Assembly: GCA_030867875.1 (NCBI GenBank)
Contig: JAOWCC010001501.1
Coordinates: 21,295,524-21,359,523 of the forward strand
From: Actinernus sp. WN-2022
Lineage: Eukaryota; Cnidaria; Anthozoa; Actiniaria; Actinernidae
DNA length: 64,000 nt
Direction: 5' to 3'
This document shows positions 1 to 12,201 of this stretch, in pieces. The first letter of the stretch is position 1, and each line of letters starts with the position of its first letter. Made by a program: the position numbers and the translations under genes. The notes below the pieces were generated by a model that worked only from the letters and a program-made list of their open reading frames with translations, was not told the origin of the DNA and did no database searches.

Positions 1-60
1 GCGAATGGAGTTGGAGTTGGAGTTCACCGTACTTTATTGACTTGTCCGGTGCGGACCTCC

Positions 61-1005
61 CGCACCAACCAACTAGTGCGGATACTCCCGCACCAGCCAA
101 CTAACTAAATGTTACAATGCTACTGCTTAAGTAATGGTCCAGATAAGAACTGTAGTGGAATCCATTGTTCTGCGGCAATGAGCGTCCCCCACATACGATT
201 TTGCTTGAATATGCCTTAAGTGCTTTAGGAGGTATCTACAGTCCAAACTACATCTCGAAAATAAAGTATTTTTTTATGCTATTGGCTCTTTTTTCTGTGA
301 AAACGCAGAGAAGCCACCATCCAGCCAATCGGATATAGAGAAAACAAAGGATTTTTCAATCGCAAATTTGAGAACTTTCCCCACATACGATATTCTTCGA
401 AATTAAACTATAGTTAGTTTGATCAAAAATAAATTCAAACCACAAAAAAATATCGAATGAAAATGCATTATTTCGATGGGTTTCTATTGAATTTATAAGT
501 ATCAACCAATGAAATTACGAGAAAGAATAATAGAAAATTAACACCTTTTAACATTCCTTGCCGTAGACACTACAGTTCTTATCTGGACCATTACTTAAGT
601 AGTAAAGGGTCTGCACGTGTGTGAAAGCTTGCAAGTTATGCTGGGAAAACAAGTTATAAACCTGTTTGACCAGATGTACAGCTTAATGACGTAACGTAAA
701 AATCGTACGCCCAAACGAACCTTAAAACGAATTTTAAAGTATTTTAGAATTATGAAACTATCCAAATTTAACAATGTTCGTTTTAAGACGGTAAGATCTA
801 ATTGTCCAAGAAGAAATATCTAGGTTAAAATCGAAAAGAAGTGAATTCTAGGAGATAAAAGTTCTCTCTAGTCAATGACTAAATAAACAAAATGACATAC
901 GCTCAAGGAGGTGCTTATTCACTGTATCGCGTGAATCGAACTTGTATAACTTATACACGCAGAAGTTCTGCTAAATCTATATGTGTTATCAGAAGATAAC
1001 AACAG
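61..1005. repeat. Left arm of a diverged long inverted repeat (partner 15935-16425)
   Basis: Bases 61-126 and about 600-1005 are the reverse complement, with substitutions and small gaps, of 15935-16425. Matching landmarks include gttacaatgctactgctt on the left against aagcagtagcattgtaa on the right, and the block ending in tcattgactagagagaac on the right against its complement near 865. The left arm is longer only because a MITE sits in it (131-594). The arms lie about 15 kb apart. They could be the terminal repeats of a large DNA transposon into which other repeats later inserted, or simply two inverted copies of one repeat. No transposase is visible between them. Confidence 0.6.
131..594. 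mobile_element. TTAA-flanked MITE, 464 bp
   Basis: The element starts gtaatggtccagataagaac and ends with the exact reverse complement; the terminal inverted repeats are at least 27 bp. It is flanked on both sides by TTAA (127-130 and 595-598). The related right-hand inverted copy near 16345-16365 lacks the element and shows an uninterrupted gcttttaagcag, which supports insertion into a TTAA. TTAA target duplication is typical of piggyBac-type elements, but the family cannot be assigned from termini alone. There is no coding capacity. Confidence 0.8.
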
Positions 1006-1917
1006 GATGCAAAACTACATTAAGATTAAGATTAAGATAGATTGACAACCAATAATTACTAAGCTAGTATTACCTTGGACTAGAGACTGACTTCAGCAAG
1101 GTAAAATATCGTCAAAGACACATTTAGAATAAAATGAACTCAGTTGAAATGCACAAGATAAAAAGGCATTGATTTAAAGAGGGATTATCCTCGGTAATAG
1201 TAGTAAAAACTGAGTTTAACGTAGGTTAAAGACTAAGTATAGGTTTTTGTGGGAACGCCTTATACAAACAACGTATGCTGAAACTTAAGAAGAACATCCG
1301 TAGGAATAAATATCCTAACTACAATTTAATTACCTATATCACTATTTCATCCCTTAGTTCCATTAATGCTACTTTCCAAAAAGGCCATCAGGACACTCTG
1401 GCGCCATAATGACAGCTTTCTTTGCAAGGAGACCTGCGTTGTCACTTAATTTCGCTAATCTCGAGCGCCGTTAATTACGTATCCAATTATGAAACATATC
1501 CTTTTAAGTTTCCTTTTATCTGTAGTTTTGTTTAACCATTAATATTTAATTTAAGGAACTGATATGTTCTCGTAACATTACTAGCGAATCCTCAGGATTG
1601 GATTCCAAATCCAACCGGAGAAATTGACTTGTAACTCTACCTCTCCTTTTAATTATATTTTAAATATATATATTCTAGCTGTGAGCGGCTAGTTCACTAC
1701 GTTTGGCCGAACGTTAAATGACTGGCTGCAGTCGCTGTAAAGTATCCCCAAACCAACCTCAAATGTCAATAGTGATAATTGTGTCAGAAGAGGAAACTCC
1801 ACAGTAATTACCCTAGGGGCCAAGATATTGATTACATGTATACATTAAGAAAACCACTATTCCTTGGCTTTAATAACGCCAATTTTACACTAAAAGAGAA
1901 ACGACAACGTGTAACAA
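1006..1917. other. Stretch with no recognised gene
   Basis: AT-rich sequence with a short ttaagattaag tandem near 1019-1040. The only small open frames are near 1779-1982 and look random. Nothing recognised. Confidence 0.5.
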
Positions 1918-1993
1918 TTGTGTTCTCATTGCTTATAAATAGAAATGTTTTCTATTCGGCTGAACGAAGTGAAAGAAAATAGACCTATTTTCT

Positions 1994-2380
1994 CCAGTGT
2001 GTGCCAACTTCGTTCCCAGTGTCTTCTCGGTCAGATCCAAGATGGCGGCTACTCCGAGAGAAGACCCTGGAAAAGGCTGGATCACGTGATCAAATACTCC
2101 CAGATTTTGGGAGTATTTGTCACGTGATTTGACGATCTAAGGCTCTACATACACAACGTGTTGAAGGTTATTTAAAATAGTTTTATTGATGACATTTGAC
2201 CTGAAATTTGAGCAATCGAATCTATATACAAGTTCATCTCTCTGGACTCCGCATTGTAAGAACAACCATTGGGTCATAACCGAAGAGCCAATCAGAATAC
2301 GTGACATTTAAGCCCTCTGGAGTAGCCGCCATCTTGGATCTGACCGAGAAGACCCTGGGGACGAGGTTTCAGTGTGTGCT
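1994..2380. mobile_element. Fold-back MITE inside the duplicated unit (also 45659-46020)
   Basis: The termini form an inverted repeat of roughly 65 bp. The left arm contains tcggtcagatccaagatggc and the right arm contains gccatcttggatctgaccga. Outer parts (cagtgtgtgc on the left, gcacacactg as complement on the right) also pair. The central 230 bp is unique and has no credible coding frame. The same structure is kept in copy 2. Confidence 0.65.
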
Positions 2381-3714
2381 ACTGTTCTGGTCAGCGGTAT
2401 GTCCGCTGAGATTTAGGATTCTTACCGCATCGAGAGCCACTGAATCCGGCGGCGCATGCGCAGACGTAGGTGCTTCTTTTGAAATCTGGTAGACATGTCC
2501 CGTTGTTAAGGCAGGGAGTTGTAATGCATTCCTAGTTAAAACCAAATGGGCTTGAAAGATATGTGCGAGGTTTGTTTAACTCGAGCATTTATTCACGTGG
2601 CTCATAATATGAATGTCACTACATGACATCTCCCTTTCTTTTACGAAATAAATGGTTTATGTCCCGTGTGAAGTTTGCTGAACTCAATGTTTTATTTACT
2701 TCAAAAACCTGACTCGAGCGCCTGTCAAAATTGTTCTAGATATCTTCAGTACCGCACAATGTCATCCGGATGAGCTGAATATTTTTTTTCTTCATTCAAA
2801 TGATAAACAAGCAATCATATGAGTTATCGTCTGTAATTAATAATTTACAAAACTGGTGACATTTGAAAAATAGTCTCGGCGCGTGCAATTTTGTGAGATT
2901 TTGGCACATTCAATTTTCAAACATCACTCGTGTTGTAAATCATCAATTGCACTCGCACACACATAATTACCTTCATGTAGACCAATTCAGGATATAATTC
3001 ACAAACGTTTCTGAAGGTAACACATCCGTGACGACATATATGGCAAAGCGAAAATATATTGCAAAGATTGATACTTACCTTATTTTTTGATTGAAGAGTG
3101 GTGGATCTAAACATGACAAGGTTATGACAAACACTGAACGTTTAGGGGGGAGGGGTCCAGACGTGGACGTTAATGTGGGGCATTAAGACCAAACAGTTCT
3201 GAGAACGAGATTGGAGCAAAAACATGAGCCAACATGGCGGCCCGGCATGGACGTTAAAAAAAGCGGGGAACAAAGAATATGTCGACGGTCTCTTAGTCTT
3301 GATAACGACACCGGCAACTAGCTATACCATTAATTATACATGACCTAACACCGCTTTCAATTTGTTCCACCTGCCGCACATTGAAACACCATATATATAT
3401 ATAGAACACAATAAACACTTATTTAAGTATTATGTAAAACACTCAGAGCTGTTTTCATATAAGCGATTTCTAAATACAGTGAGAGGGTGATTGAAAACCG
3501 AGGCAAAGCCGAGGTTTTTCAACCCATTCTCGCTGTATTTAGAAGTAATGTTTCAAGGCCGACAATGCCGACCCCCTGGGTCTATAAAGACACGAAGAAG
3601 ACCGAAGATCCAAAAACCGAAGACCCCTTTTTTTCGTTATATCATCCCGTTTAATCACGAAACATCGTCAAACCACTTCACTACTGCTAAGGAGACCAAT
3701 TAGTGATAAAATAT

Positions 3715-4033
3715 TTGTGATCTTCGTTTTATAGTTTTACCCCCCCCCCCCCCCTCTCCAAAAAAAACAATAACTAAAAAAACGAAGACCCTCTCCAAAT
3801 CCCTTGAAATTTGCTATACGGCCTTTTTAACATACCAAAACCGCAGCTCCATACTCGCGAATACTCAAAACACAGCAAAACCGGTAAAATATTCAGGGTC
3901 TTCGTTTTATAGTTTACCCCCACCCTCTAAAAAACACACTATAAAACGAAGACCCTCTCCAAATTCCTTGAAATTTGCAAAACGGAAGATTCGATACTTT
4001 AAAATGGAGATGCCTGCGGAGGAGGCTAACCTA
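3715..4033. repeat. AACTATAAAACGAAGACCC fold-back repeats with poly-C centres
   Basis: A motif reading cttcgttttatagttt is followed by a run of C and then by its complement aaactataaaacgaagac. The pattern occurs at 3715-3795 and 3895-3960, and inverted at 5228-5325; the same sites occur in copy 2 (50345-50610, 52240-52335). The flanking segment with caaaaccg and tactcgcgaa is also present in inverted orientation at 5320-5400. The block ends at 4007-4033 with gatgcctgcggaggaggcta, the terminus of the TAGCCTCCTCCGCAG MITE family seen elsewhere in the window. No coding. Confidence 0.55.
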
Positions 4034-4739
4034 TTGAGTATTCAGCTAATGAACAAAGGTTCACCCTTGCTCGATTCTTTTCAAAAGTTTTGCCTCGCTC
4101 GATTTTGTGCAAATTCGGCTTACCCCCCCCCCCCCCCCCCCCCCCACCCCACCACAAATTCAAATGGTCCGTCCCTAAGTGATTTATGTGCAGTAAAACG
4201 TGTCACGTGGTCTGCCATGTGACTTAGACCACGAAATCTGTGAATCAAAAATGCGGCTCCGAGACACAGTGCGGATAATGAATGGATATGCATGGTAAGG
4301 TTAAAGCCTTTGACCTATTTCAGCTTAGAAAAAATGACTACAATGTTTCGTTAACGAGTTATTAAGGCGAAAATATGCAAAATACGTCACGTGACTTGTT
4401 ATACCCTTGATATTTCCTTATCTTTACACGATAGTCATGTTTTCTAAGCGTGGACTAAAACACTACTGGAAGAGGAATATTTCAGCAGGGTTACTTTTTC
4501 AAATTTCATTCAACCAGCTATATTGCTAAAACCAAAACAAACCAGAAGCAACAGCAACAGTAACATTCATATTTTTCTCGTAGTTCTCCTTGATAATCGC
4601 GTAGTTTAGGTTAAGCATTGCTTGTAAAAAGTAAAAAGAACGAGACAAACACTGATTTGGTCGGCTTGAATTGTCGTGTAATCTCTTTACTGTATTAGCC
4701 CCGGCTTTAATCCCCTTAATAGCCCGACTGGAAAAGTGA

Positions 4740-4862
4740 CGGGGAGGAGAGGGGGGTGCTTGTTCGAGGGGGGCGCTTATTTCAAATTTCCGTTAAAAAG
4801 GTGGGCGCTTATTCGAGGGGGGCGCTTATTAGAGGGTGGGCGCTTATTCGAGGAAATACGGT
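4740..4862. repeat. GGGCGCTTATTCGAGG short tandem motif
   Basis: Four imperfect copies of a unit of about 20 bp, gggcgcttattcgagg, lie in a row and end with aaatacggta. Copy 2 has the same block, with one copy fewer, at 51430-51540. It resembles the subterminal repeats of a DNA transposon, but no partner terminus was identified. Confidence 0.5.
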
Positions 4863-4949
4863 ATTAGTATTATGGTGTGATAAGATTATGTTTAAGCTGT
4901 TGTTCCTGTTAGAAGTATTTATATACGGTAAAAATATTTTCTGTTAAAT

Positions 4950-7625
4950 GGACCAGGCCTAACATGCTTGAGTTGTTTGTTTCATTTGGAGAAAAAAAGA
5001 TTTGCACGGAAGTAGTTCTGAAAGAGGAATTATATTTTCAAGATTTAGGTAGTTTGTAAATCACTTTAGAGACACCATAAAATACGTATTTGATTTTTTT
5101 GACAGTCATTTTAGAAACAGGCAACCACTGGAGAATTTTCGATTGGTCTACTGATGCTTTTGTGTGAGCGAGTACCTGCTGTTTTGTAATATACCTTTAT
5201 CATTTATTGGGGGGAGGGGGTAAGCTATAAAACGAAGCGATTTGGGAGAGGGTCTTCCTTTTATAGTTTTTTTTTTGGGGGGGGGGGGGGAAGTAAACTA
5301 TAAAACGAAGACTCTGATTATTTTCCCGGTTTTGTGTGTTTTCAGTGTTCGCGAGCACGGAACTGCGGTTTTGGAGTGTTTTTCAGGCCTTATGCCTGAC
5401 CTAAGTTACTGCGTAGGCATTTTAAAATGTTTGCATACTAAGAATACAGTTTATCTCTAGCAGTAGCACGCTCCGACGAAACATCTGGGTGCCACTGGTC
5501 TGGTCTAAAGTTACTCCGTATAGCCTCCTCCGCAGGTATCTCTATTTTTTGAAGAAATCAGATTATGGGCTCCCTGTGGCAGGTGAAGAAAAGAGAGGGA
5601 GATTGGAGCCAAGAGAGAAGAGAGCGAAAGGAAAAGATGCCTGCCAAAAATCGACATTTTATCGCCACTTCGCGCGGGTTTTTGTGCGCATAACAATATA
5701 TATTTGGGGAGGGGTGGGTCATAATTTTTGTGAATGAAAGCAATCAAATCGCTCATCGCCGTAGCCTGAAATACAGCCGCCTCCTCAGCTCGGAGCTAGC
5801 CGATTTTAGGCTATCAAGTTTATAATGTGGCTTACCTGTTGATATCGGAACTCTACGAAGCAGAATTCTCTGCTTTCGTTTGAACGCTCCAAATTCTTTC
5901 CTACTGCAGGTCCCGCCATACCAAAAGTCACACAAGAAAAATAGTACGAAATCATGACGAAATGGAACTTTAACAGTGCCACTACTAAACTATTTTTGCT
6001 GCTGGCAAATTCTGCACTTAAATATTTCAGCTGGGAAATTTAGAAATTCTTCATGAACTTTAGGCTGGCTGGCGCTGCAGAACAGCTGTTCGTCTGCCAG
6101 CTGAAAAACAATTCCCTTAAATATGTTTAAATACATCTGATTTGTTATAAAAACATCAGAATGTTTGTTTTTATGAAGTTTTACCGTTGGGTGTTCCTGT
6201 TCTATACACCAGAATACTGCAAATTTATTCTTCTATCTGAATTTAGCGGTAAGTAGTCAGTTCAGACATGCGTATTCAAGCTAAACCCAGTTTTCCTCTG
6301 CTTGGTTGTTCCTAAACCAGTAACGTCTTGTAAAAATTCACTTCACTCGCGAAAGCAAATTCAAATTTGTACGGTCGAAATCTTAATATAATCACTCCAA
6401 ACAGTTACCAGTTGCAGATTATATGTTACTTAACTTTGATTTGAAGGTAAGTGGAAGTCATATATCATTTTATTTGTTTTATAAGGCAAAATAGCTTCCA
6501 AATCCATGTATTTTTGAGTGAAATGACTGGGCCGATACCGGAAGTGAGTGTACGCTTTTGTACGCAATGACTTTGATATGGAGCATGAAGTAATAAAATA
6601 AACAAAATCGGGGACACGATTTCTTCGGTCAAATTGAAATTAACATGGCTTTTGGTTGGTAAGTTTTCGACTAAATCAATTGCAAAGGTTTTCGTCGCAC
6701 TCGATATCTATGTACAACAAATTTGCATATTATGGCTCCCGTTCATGTGTATCATGCACGACCGCTGTGAAAGTTCCAGATTCAATCAAACCCGTTAATC
6801 AAAACATAAACGAGTGATTTTCGATCTACTTCAGTTACATATAAACTAACATGCGACTGTATGAAATAACCCGTGGAAATAAGAATCAACAAGCGTGTAT
6901 GTGGTAAGTTCAACTCAGTTCCGACGTGTTATTTTCACAGCTTCGCCGTGGAGTATAAACACTAACTGACACTAACGCTCCGTATATAATAAAAACTAGC
7001 TACCGCTTGCGGGTTCCAAGGGGGCAGTGATTAGTTGTCTTGGCATTTCTTCTTGCTCGGCTGGTTTTCGAACAATCGAAATATCTTATCAGTTTTCGAC
7101 TAAATCAACTGAAATGTCGGCGGTACCGTTTGGAATCAACACTGCTTCTATTTTATACTCGATGGAAATTTGATTCACTTTGACTGCCTTTAGGGTCGCT
7201 ATATATATATATTAATGGCGACTTTTGTCCCGACGGTATCTAGAAATCTTTGATCTCCTCAGTTATAATTGTTTAGCCTGTGCGAAGCGGCTGGTTGTTT
7301 GGTTGTTCGACAATTCCATCGGTTCCTCAAACTTCTCTCGACTTTTCGATATGAAGTTCTTCAGTTGCTGCCCTGAAATTGTTATAAACTTCATCTTCTT
7401 CGTCCTCGATATTTTGTCGTTTCTCCGCCTTAACTTTCTTCAAAGCTAAGTCTTTAAAGCATAATGCTAAATTTTACATATTCGATGGTGCAATGAGCTG
7501 AGTAAAAAAAATATCCGAAGTTAAGGGACCCGTTTAGTTTTGGAAGTTACAATTACCTCCCTAGGGTACCCCGGGTCCTGTGACAAGTCCTTGGGGTACA
7601 GCGACATGTCCATACCCATAGATTT
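4950..7625. other. Non-coding part of duplicated unit
   Basis: No credible gene. Contents are the inverted poly-G fold-back (5228-5325), a TAGCCTCCTCCGCAGG terminus at 5523, and AT-rich sequence. Bases about 5990-6215 are absent from copy 2, which instead reads directly from the sequence at 5988 to gttctataca. Confidence 0.5.
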
Positions 7626-7626
7626 T

Positions 7627-7770
7627 TGGCAGGCATCTCTTTCTTCTTTTTTCTCTCCCTCCCCTCCCCAGTCCTCCTTTTCTCTCCCGGAGTCACAGGT
7701 AATCCAATTCACGATTTTTTAAATCTGATTTCTTCGAAAATTAGAGATGCCTGCGGAGGAGGCTAACTCC
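7627..7770. mobile_element. Degenerate MITE of the TAGCCTCCTCCGCAGG family (copy 2: 60740-60885)
   Basis: The right end reads aaattagagatgcctgcgga followed by ggaggcta. The left end, ggcaggcatctctttcttc, is its decayed complement lacking the outer bases. The interior is pyrimidine-rich. The family is better preserved at 43051-43165 and 27170-28174, where 9-bp target duplications are visible. Confidence 0.55.
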
Positions 7771-8135
7771 GTACGCATTTAAAATGTTTACATACGAAAA
7801 TACCGGTTTATCGCTAGCAGTAGCACGCTCCGACGAAACGTCTGGGTGCCACTGGGCTGACCTAAAGTTACTCCGTACGCATTTAAAATGTTTACATACA
7901 AAAAATTCTGGTTAATATTTGAAAAAACTGCTTAAAATAACATCAAGGCGTTCCTGACAGAGATATTCTATTTAACAGGAGTTTTTACGCAGTTATAACA
8001 GCACCAATATTGTACCCTCTTTAGGTTTTCTTTAGGTAATACACAGATCAAGGAAATATTATTAATTTAGAAAATGTACAGCATAATAATTTGTTTTAAA
8101 ACGGAAACGCCGAATAGCCGCATTACAAAACAAAG

Positions 8136-9442
8136 AATAGAATAGAATAGAATAGAAACTTTATTTAGACACGGTAGTTTTAACAGTAACTAAGACTGGT
8201 TTACATAAAAGCCGTGTGTAAAAATCTGTACATCAACATTAAATGATATTACATTTCATTAAAATCTGCTAAAAACGCCAGAGTCAGTTCTTTTAGCGTT
8301 CGTGTACGATATATTATACTATAGTAATTGTAATTGTAAGAGAGTAAATTATAAGGCGTCAAAGAAGCAGGGAGTTAGACCATTTAGCTTAGTTTTAAAT
8401 GTATTTAACGATTTGCTAGTCCTCAGGTCTTCTGTTAAATTATTCCAAATATGTGCTCCTCTGTAGCCGAATCGCTTTTTACCATAATTCGTTTTGGGGA
8501 GGGACAGTTGGAATTTTGATGATGAACCTCTTGTGTTATATGGTGTATGAACCCTATTAAATGTGTGTATTAAATACCCAGGCGCTTGGTTATTATAGAT
8601 CTTAAACATTTCTATTGCTAAAAGTTTGCGCCTGCGTATTATTAATCTGTCCCAACCCAGTTCGTGAAGTATTGGGCCAGAGCTAGAATCGAAACTAGAC
8701 TGTGTTATTATTCTAGCAGCCCTATTTTGGAGTTTTTGGAGTTTATTTGCGAGTTCAGTACCCAGGCTCTCCCAAACTATGCTGCAATAATCAAATTTAG
8801 GTTGAATAAATGAGTGGTACATAGTCTTGAGGGAGGACATGGGCACGTAGGGCCGTACGCGCTTGAGAGCTCCAATAGAAGATGATAATTGCTTAGAGAT
8901 CTTCTCAATGTGTTTTGACCATGTCAATGTTTCATCCATGCCACATGAGATAATCTCTGGCGAGAGCCTACTAATAAAAACTCTGTTTTTGTAGCATTCA
9001 GACTCAACTTGTTTGCTTTCAGCCACTCATAAATATGTTGTAAGTCTGTATTCAATTTAGATTCAATGTCATCACATGATGAACCTGCCATTGTAAGACA
9101 AGTATCATCTGCGTACATTTGAGTGTCTGAGAATTTTAAGCAATCAGGAAGGTCATTTATATATATCAGGAACAACAAGGGTCCCAAAATTGTTCCTTGA
9201 GGGACGCCACAGGAGAGTACCCCAAAGTCTGACATTTCACCGTTGACCACACACCTTTGCTTTCGTTCGTTGAGATACGATCTAAACCACGCAATACTTG
9301 GAGAAGTCAAGCCGTAACTTTCTAGCTTTTGAAGCAAAACATTGTGGTCAACGGTGTCAAAAGCTTTTTTCAGGTCTACAAAAACAGTTGCATTAATCAG
9401 ACCTTTGTCAATATTTAACGACCATTTGTCCGTAGCATGGAG
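8136..9442 (-). pseudogene. 5'-truncated CR1/L2-like LINE, reverse transcriptase C-terminal half
   Basis: Two overlapping minus-strand frames (8924-9445 and 8349-9026) together give a LINE reverse transcriptase from the palm onward. They include FVDLKKAFDTVDH, GVPQGTILGPLLF, the YADD catalytic box and the C-terminal region IQPKFDYCSIVW. A frameshift near 8950-9000 separates them, so the copy is dead. The 3' end is a tandem (ttcta)n at 8136-8155. The element is flanked by CAAAG (8131-8135 and 9443-9447). Copy 2 of the unit reads straight through at about 61265, so the insertion is private to copy 1 and younger than the duplication. The 5' part, including the endonuclease, is missing. Confidence 0.85.
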
Positions 9443-9447
9443 CAAAG

Positions 9448-11945
9448 GGTTGAATTAGGTACAGTACGGATACTAAACCTAGGGCCCTTGCATATGCTAC
9501 GTATTGAATTCAATAAAATACAAAATAACAAATCTTACGTTTTGTGATCTGTGAGTTACTCACCGCCTGTCATGTGTTTCCAAATACCCTTTCCGCAGTT
9601 TTAAAATTTAGGCCAGCCCAGCCAGGGCCCGCATCACCTCCACATAGTAGAAGAAGGATCTCCAATATAAATTAATTATGAAAACGTTTTTTTTCTTCAC
9701 ATCCTAGGCTTGAGATAGCTGGGTAACTGATAGCGCACATCGCGTTTACCGGCAACGATCAGTTAGTGTTCTTAAAACATGGAATGTTAGCATTGATTGG
9801 CTCATACATATATCTTTACCAGAAATGTCTTCTCAGAGAGTAGAGTATCCTGTCTGTATTATGGCAAATATATTTCGTATTTAGAGATTGTGACGATGAC
9901 GAGTCGACTGATCTCACTGGTTTCCCGCCAGAATAATTCTTTGTTGAGGTCAAAGGAAAGCACACCGTTTCATAGCCATGTCCGAAACAAGTATTTGTCG
10001 AAATTGAACGAGACATTTGATACTGTAGTAGAACTAGAGCCCATCTGGGCTTTCACTCGGGCCACATGAGATTGAAGATGAAATACACTTTCATTTGAAA
10101 TCCTCTTAGTAATAACCGAAGGGAAGAATTATTAGCTGAATTTAGCAGTCTTTAGGAGTGGCCGGTAGCGCGGTGACATGCATTCTCTGCTCCCCTAGTA
10201 TATATATTTCTCGTGTATGAAAATTAAATAAGTTGACCTCTACTTATTCATGTACCGCACGCTTACAATTTAGTCTGCTGTTCTCAAGGTTCAGAGTACT
10301 AATATATGAGTGTCTCAAATATATGTTTATATTTGTCCCATATTATAAGTTGTATCCTGTCCACCTATGATGGAGCTATCATATGATATATTTCTCTACT
10401 GTTCATTCTACCCTGCGGCTCTTTATCGCAGCTCGCGTCCATATTGGTATTTATTAACTGAAATACCCTCCTTCCCAAAACTGATCAGCTCATTATATTA
10501 CAGAACTATCAAGGGAACCGTTGGAAGCCTTTAATTTCTCGAACCAAAACCTCGGCCGTGAGAGGATTCTTGTTTAAGTCGACCTTTAGAGTTGAATATT
10601 GCTTCGCTCATCAAATTATTCTGTGCGATCGAGTGTTTATTTCTCCGGCTCCGACAAGAGCGCCAGTTGCAATATCCTGAGCCTGTTGGAAGGCTTTCGC
10701 ACGAGTGAAGTTAAATAAAACATTAAACTGCTTACATTTGAGAGATGGGACTCCAAATTTGAGAGAGATTTGCTCGCGGATCCACCATTTTGATTTACTG
10801 TATTAAATTATGTACAGAAATTAACCTGGCGAGTGTTGCGTGATCAGCACAGTGCGATCTGATTGGTGTGGATTTGACCTTTAACGCATGCGCAGAAAGC
10901 TTGCTGCACAGAATAAAAAAAAAAACGCTTGCATTTTAAGACTCCAATCAGACCAAAGAATGAGACTAAAATTTCATCTTGAGAGGACGACCCTTGTTCT
11001 TCATACGGACGGCCATTTTCCAAATTGAATGGAATTACTTTTCAACTTTGGAATTATGTCCACCGGATAACTCAAAGTGAGCTTGCACATACCGAAGTAT
11101 ATTTGGGGTTTAATCCACAGATTCTGAAGCTGAGGACATATCCGTGACCGTCTGCTAGTATCGAGCAGTTGTAAACTACAAACACTGCGAAAGGGCAAAT
11201 TGAGGCCCTTCTTCAGTTGGCGCCATGTCTAGAACGGTGATATCAGGTTGCGAGAACCGAATTATGAAGTTAATAAAACGCATCACACTAAAATGAGTTT
11301 GAAATGTAAAGGCCATCATGACAGCTTTAGTCAGTTTCGTTGACAGAACATAACACCTAACCTGACCACAACTTAATTACTTAATCCTCGGGTGTACTTA
11401 CAGTACAAACCCACTTGCGTCCTCTCATGTTACGGGATGATAGAACGGGAAAAAAAGGGTCTTCGGTCTTCGGTCTTCGGTCTTCGTTTTATAGACACCC
11501 GTCAAGTTAATACTTGCATATTCCATGTATTCCTCGACTACTTTTCCTCTATTAGTACAGTTGTGGATTAACAATGCACACGAGAAAAGCAAGAAAATAA
11601 AACGCACGGAGAGCTTGGACTCCGAGAGGTGTAGTTATGAAATTATTCTTCAACCTTTTCTGTTTTCTTTTTCCACAAAATTGGGTCGGTCGATCGGGTG
11701 ATGGTAAAAATTTGTTTTACTATGACGGCCTTAGCAGGAATAAAATAATCGGGGATATTGCAAGTAATTTGAAACCTCATCAAAATTTAGTAATCTATGA
11801 CAACAACTAATAACCTGGATGGTTTGTACTCTGAAAACTACACCATAAATTTAGGATTTTACGATTTAAGATGTTATCACAAGCCCTAGGCCCTTGAAAT
11901 AGGTACGTACAAAACTTGACCGATTCCGAGTTAATTTATACATAC
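9448..11945. other. Non-coding part of duplicated unit with a copy-1-specific segment
   Basis: No gene recognised. Bases about 10034-10938 are missing from copy 2, where the flanks join near 61843. No inverted ends or target duplication mark this segment, so insertion in copy 1 and deletion in copy 2 are both possible. A short tandem of gtcttcg lies at 11459-11487, followed by the ttttatagacacccgtc motif. Confidence 0.45.
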
Positions 11946-12201
11946 CGTAAAAACTCCAGCGTGCGAGAACCCAGTTCTTGGGACGAGTCTGGTGGGATGA
12001 AGAACTCGATGCGAACTACTCAATTCGCAATTGTTTTTACCAGCGCCCTCTGAACCAAAGTTATATGACAAACAAAAACACTGTTTGGCACATTCCACCT
12101 GGCACTGGAACTCTAAATCAACTTTCTTCGAAGAGATGATACTGTCATTAAGACTGACTGAGTTGTGCTTCACTTCGAAAGTTGCTGCGTTCAGTTCTGT
12201 G
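11946..12201 (-). CDS. Candidate exon of a PAN/apple-like cysteine-rich secreted protein (copy 1)
   Basis: A 256-bp open segment is bounded by a good splice acceptor (ttctgtag before 12201) and donor (acg followed by gtatgt at 11945). The predicted peptide has cysteine spacing typical of a PAN/apple domain: ECAKQCFCLSYNF, then NNCELS, then HPTRLVPRTGF. Such domains mediate extracellular protein or carbohydrate binding, and similar exons are common in cnidarian secreted proteins. The open frame can be extended upstream to a Met at 12317, which would add a Ser/Leu-rich leader. A start exon and downstream exons were not found. The near-identical copy at 62879-63134 differs by only a few substitutions. 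Function beyond the domain is unknown. Confidence 0.5.

Noticed and set aside
5511..5756. Open frames on both strands, also present in copy 2
   Set aside because: Preserved only because the whole block is a recent duplicate; low-complexity purine-rich sequence and no protein motif.
11425..11607. Short minus-strand frame with a signal-peptide-like start (FIFLLFSCALLIHN)
   Set aside because: The first codon is GTG in copy 1 and GTA in copy 2, and the end of the frame runs into the gtcttcg tandem.
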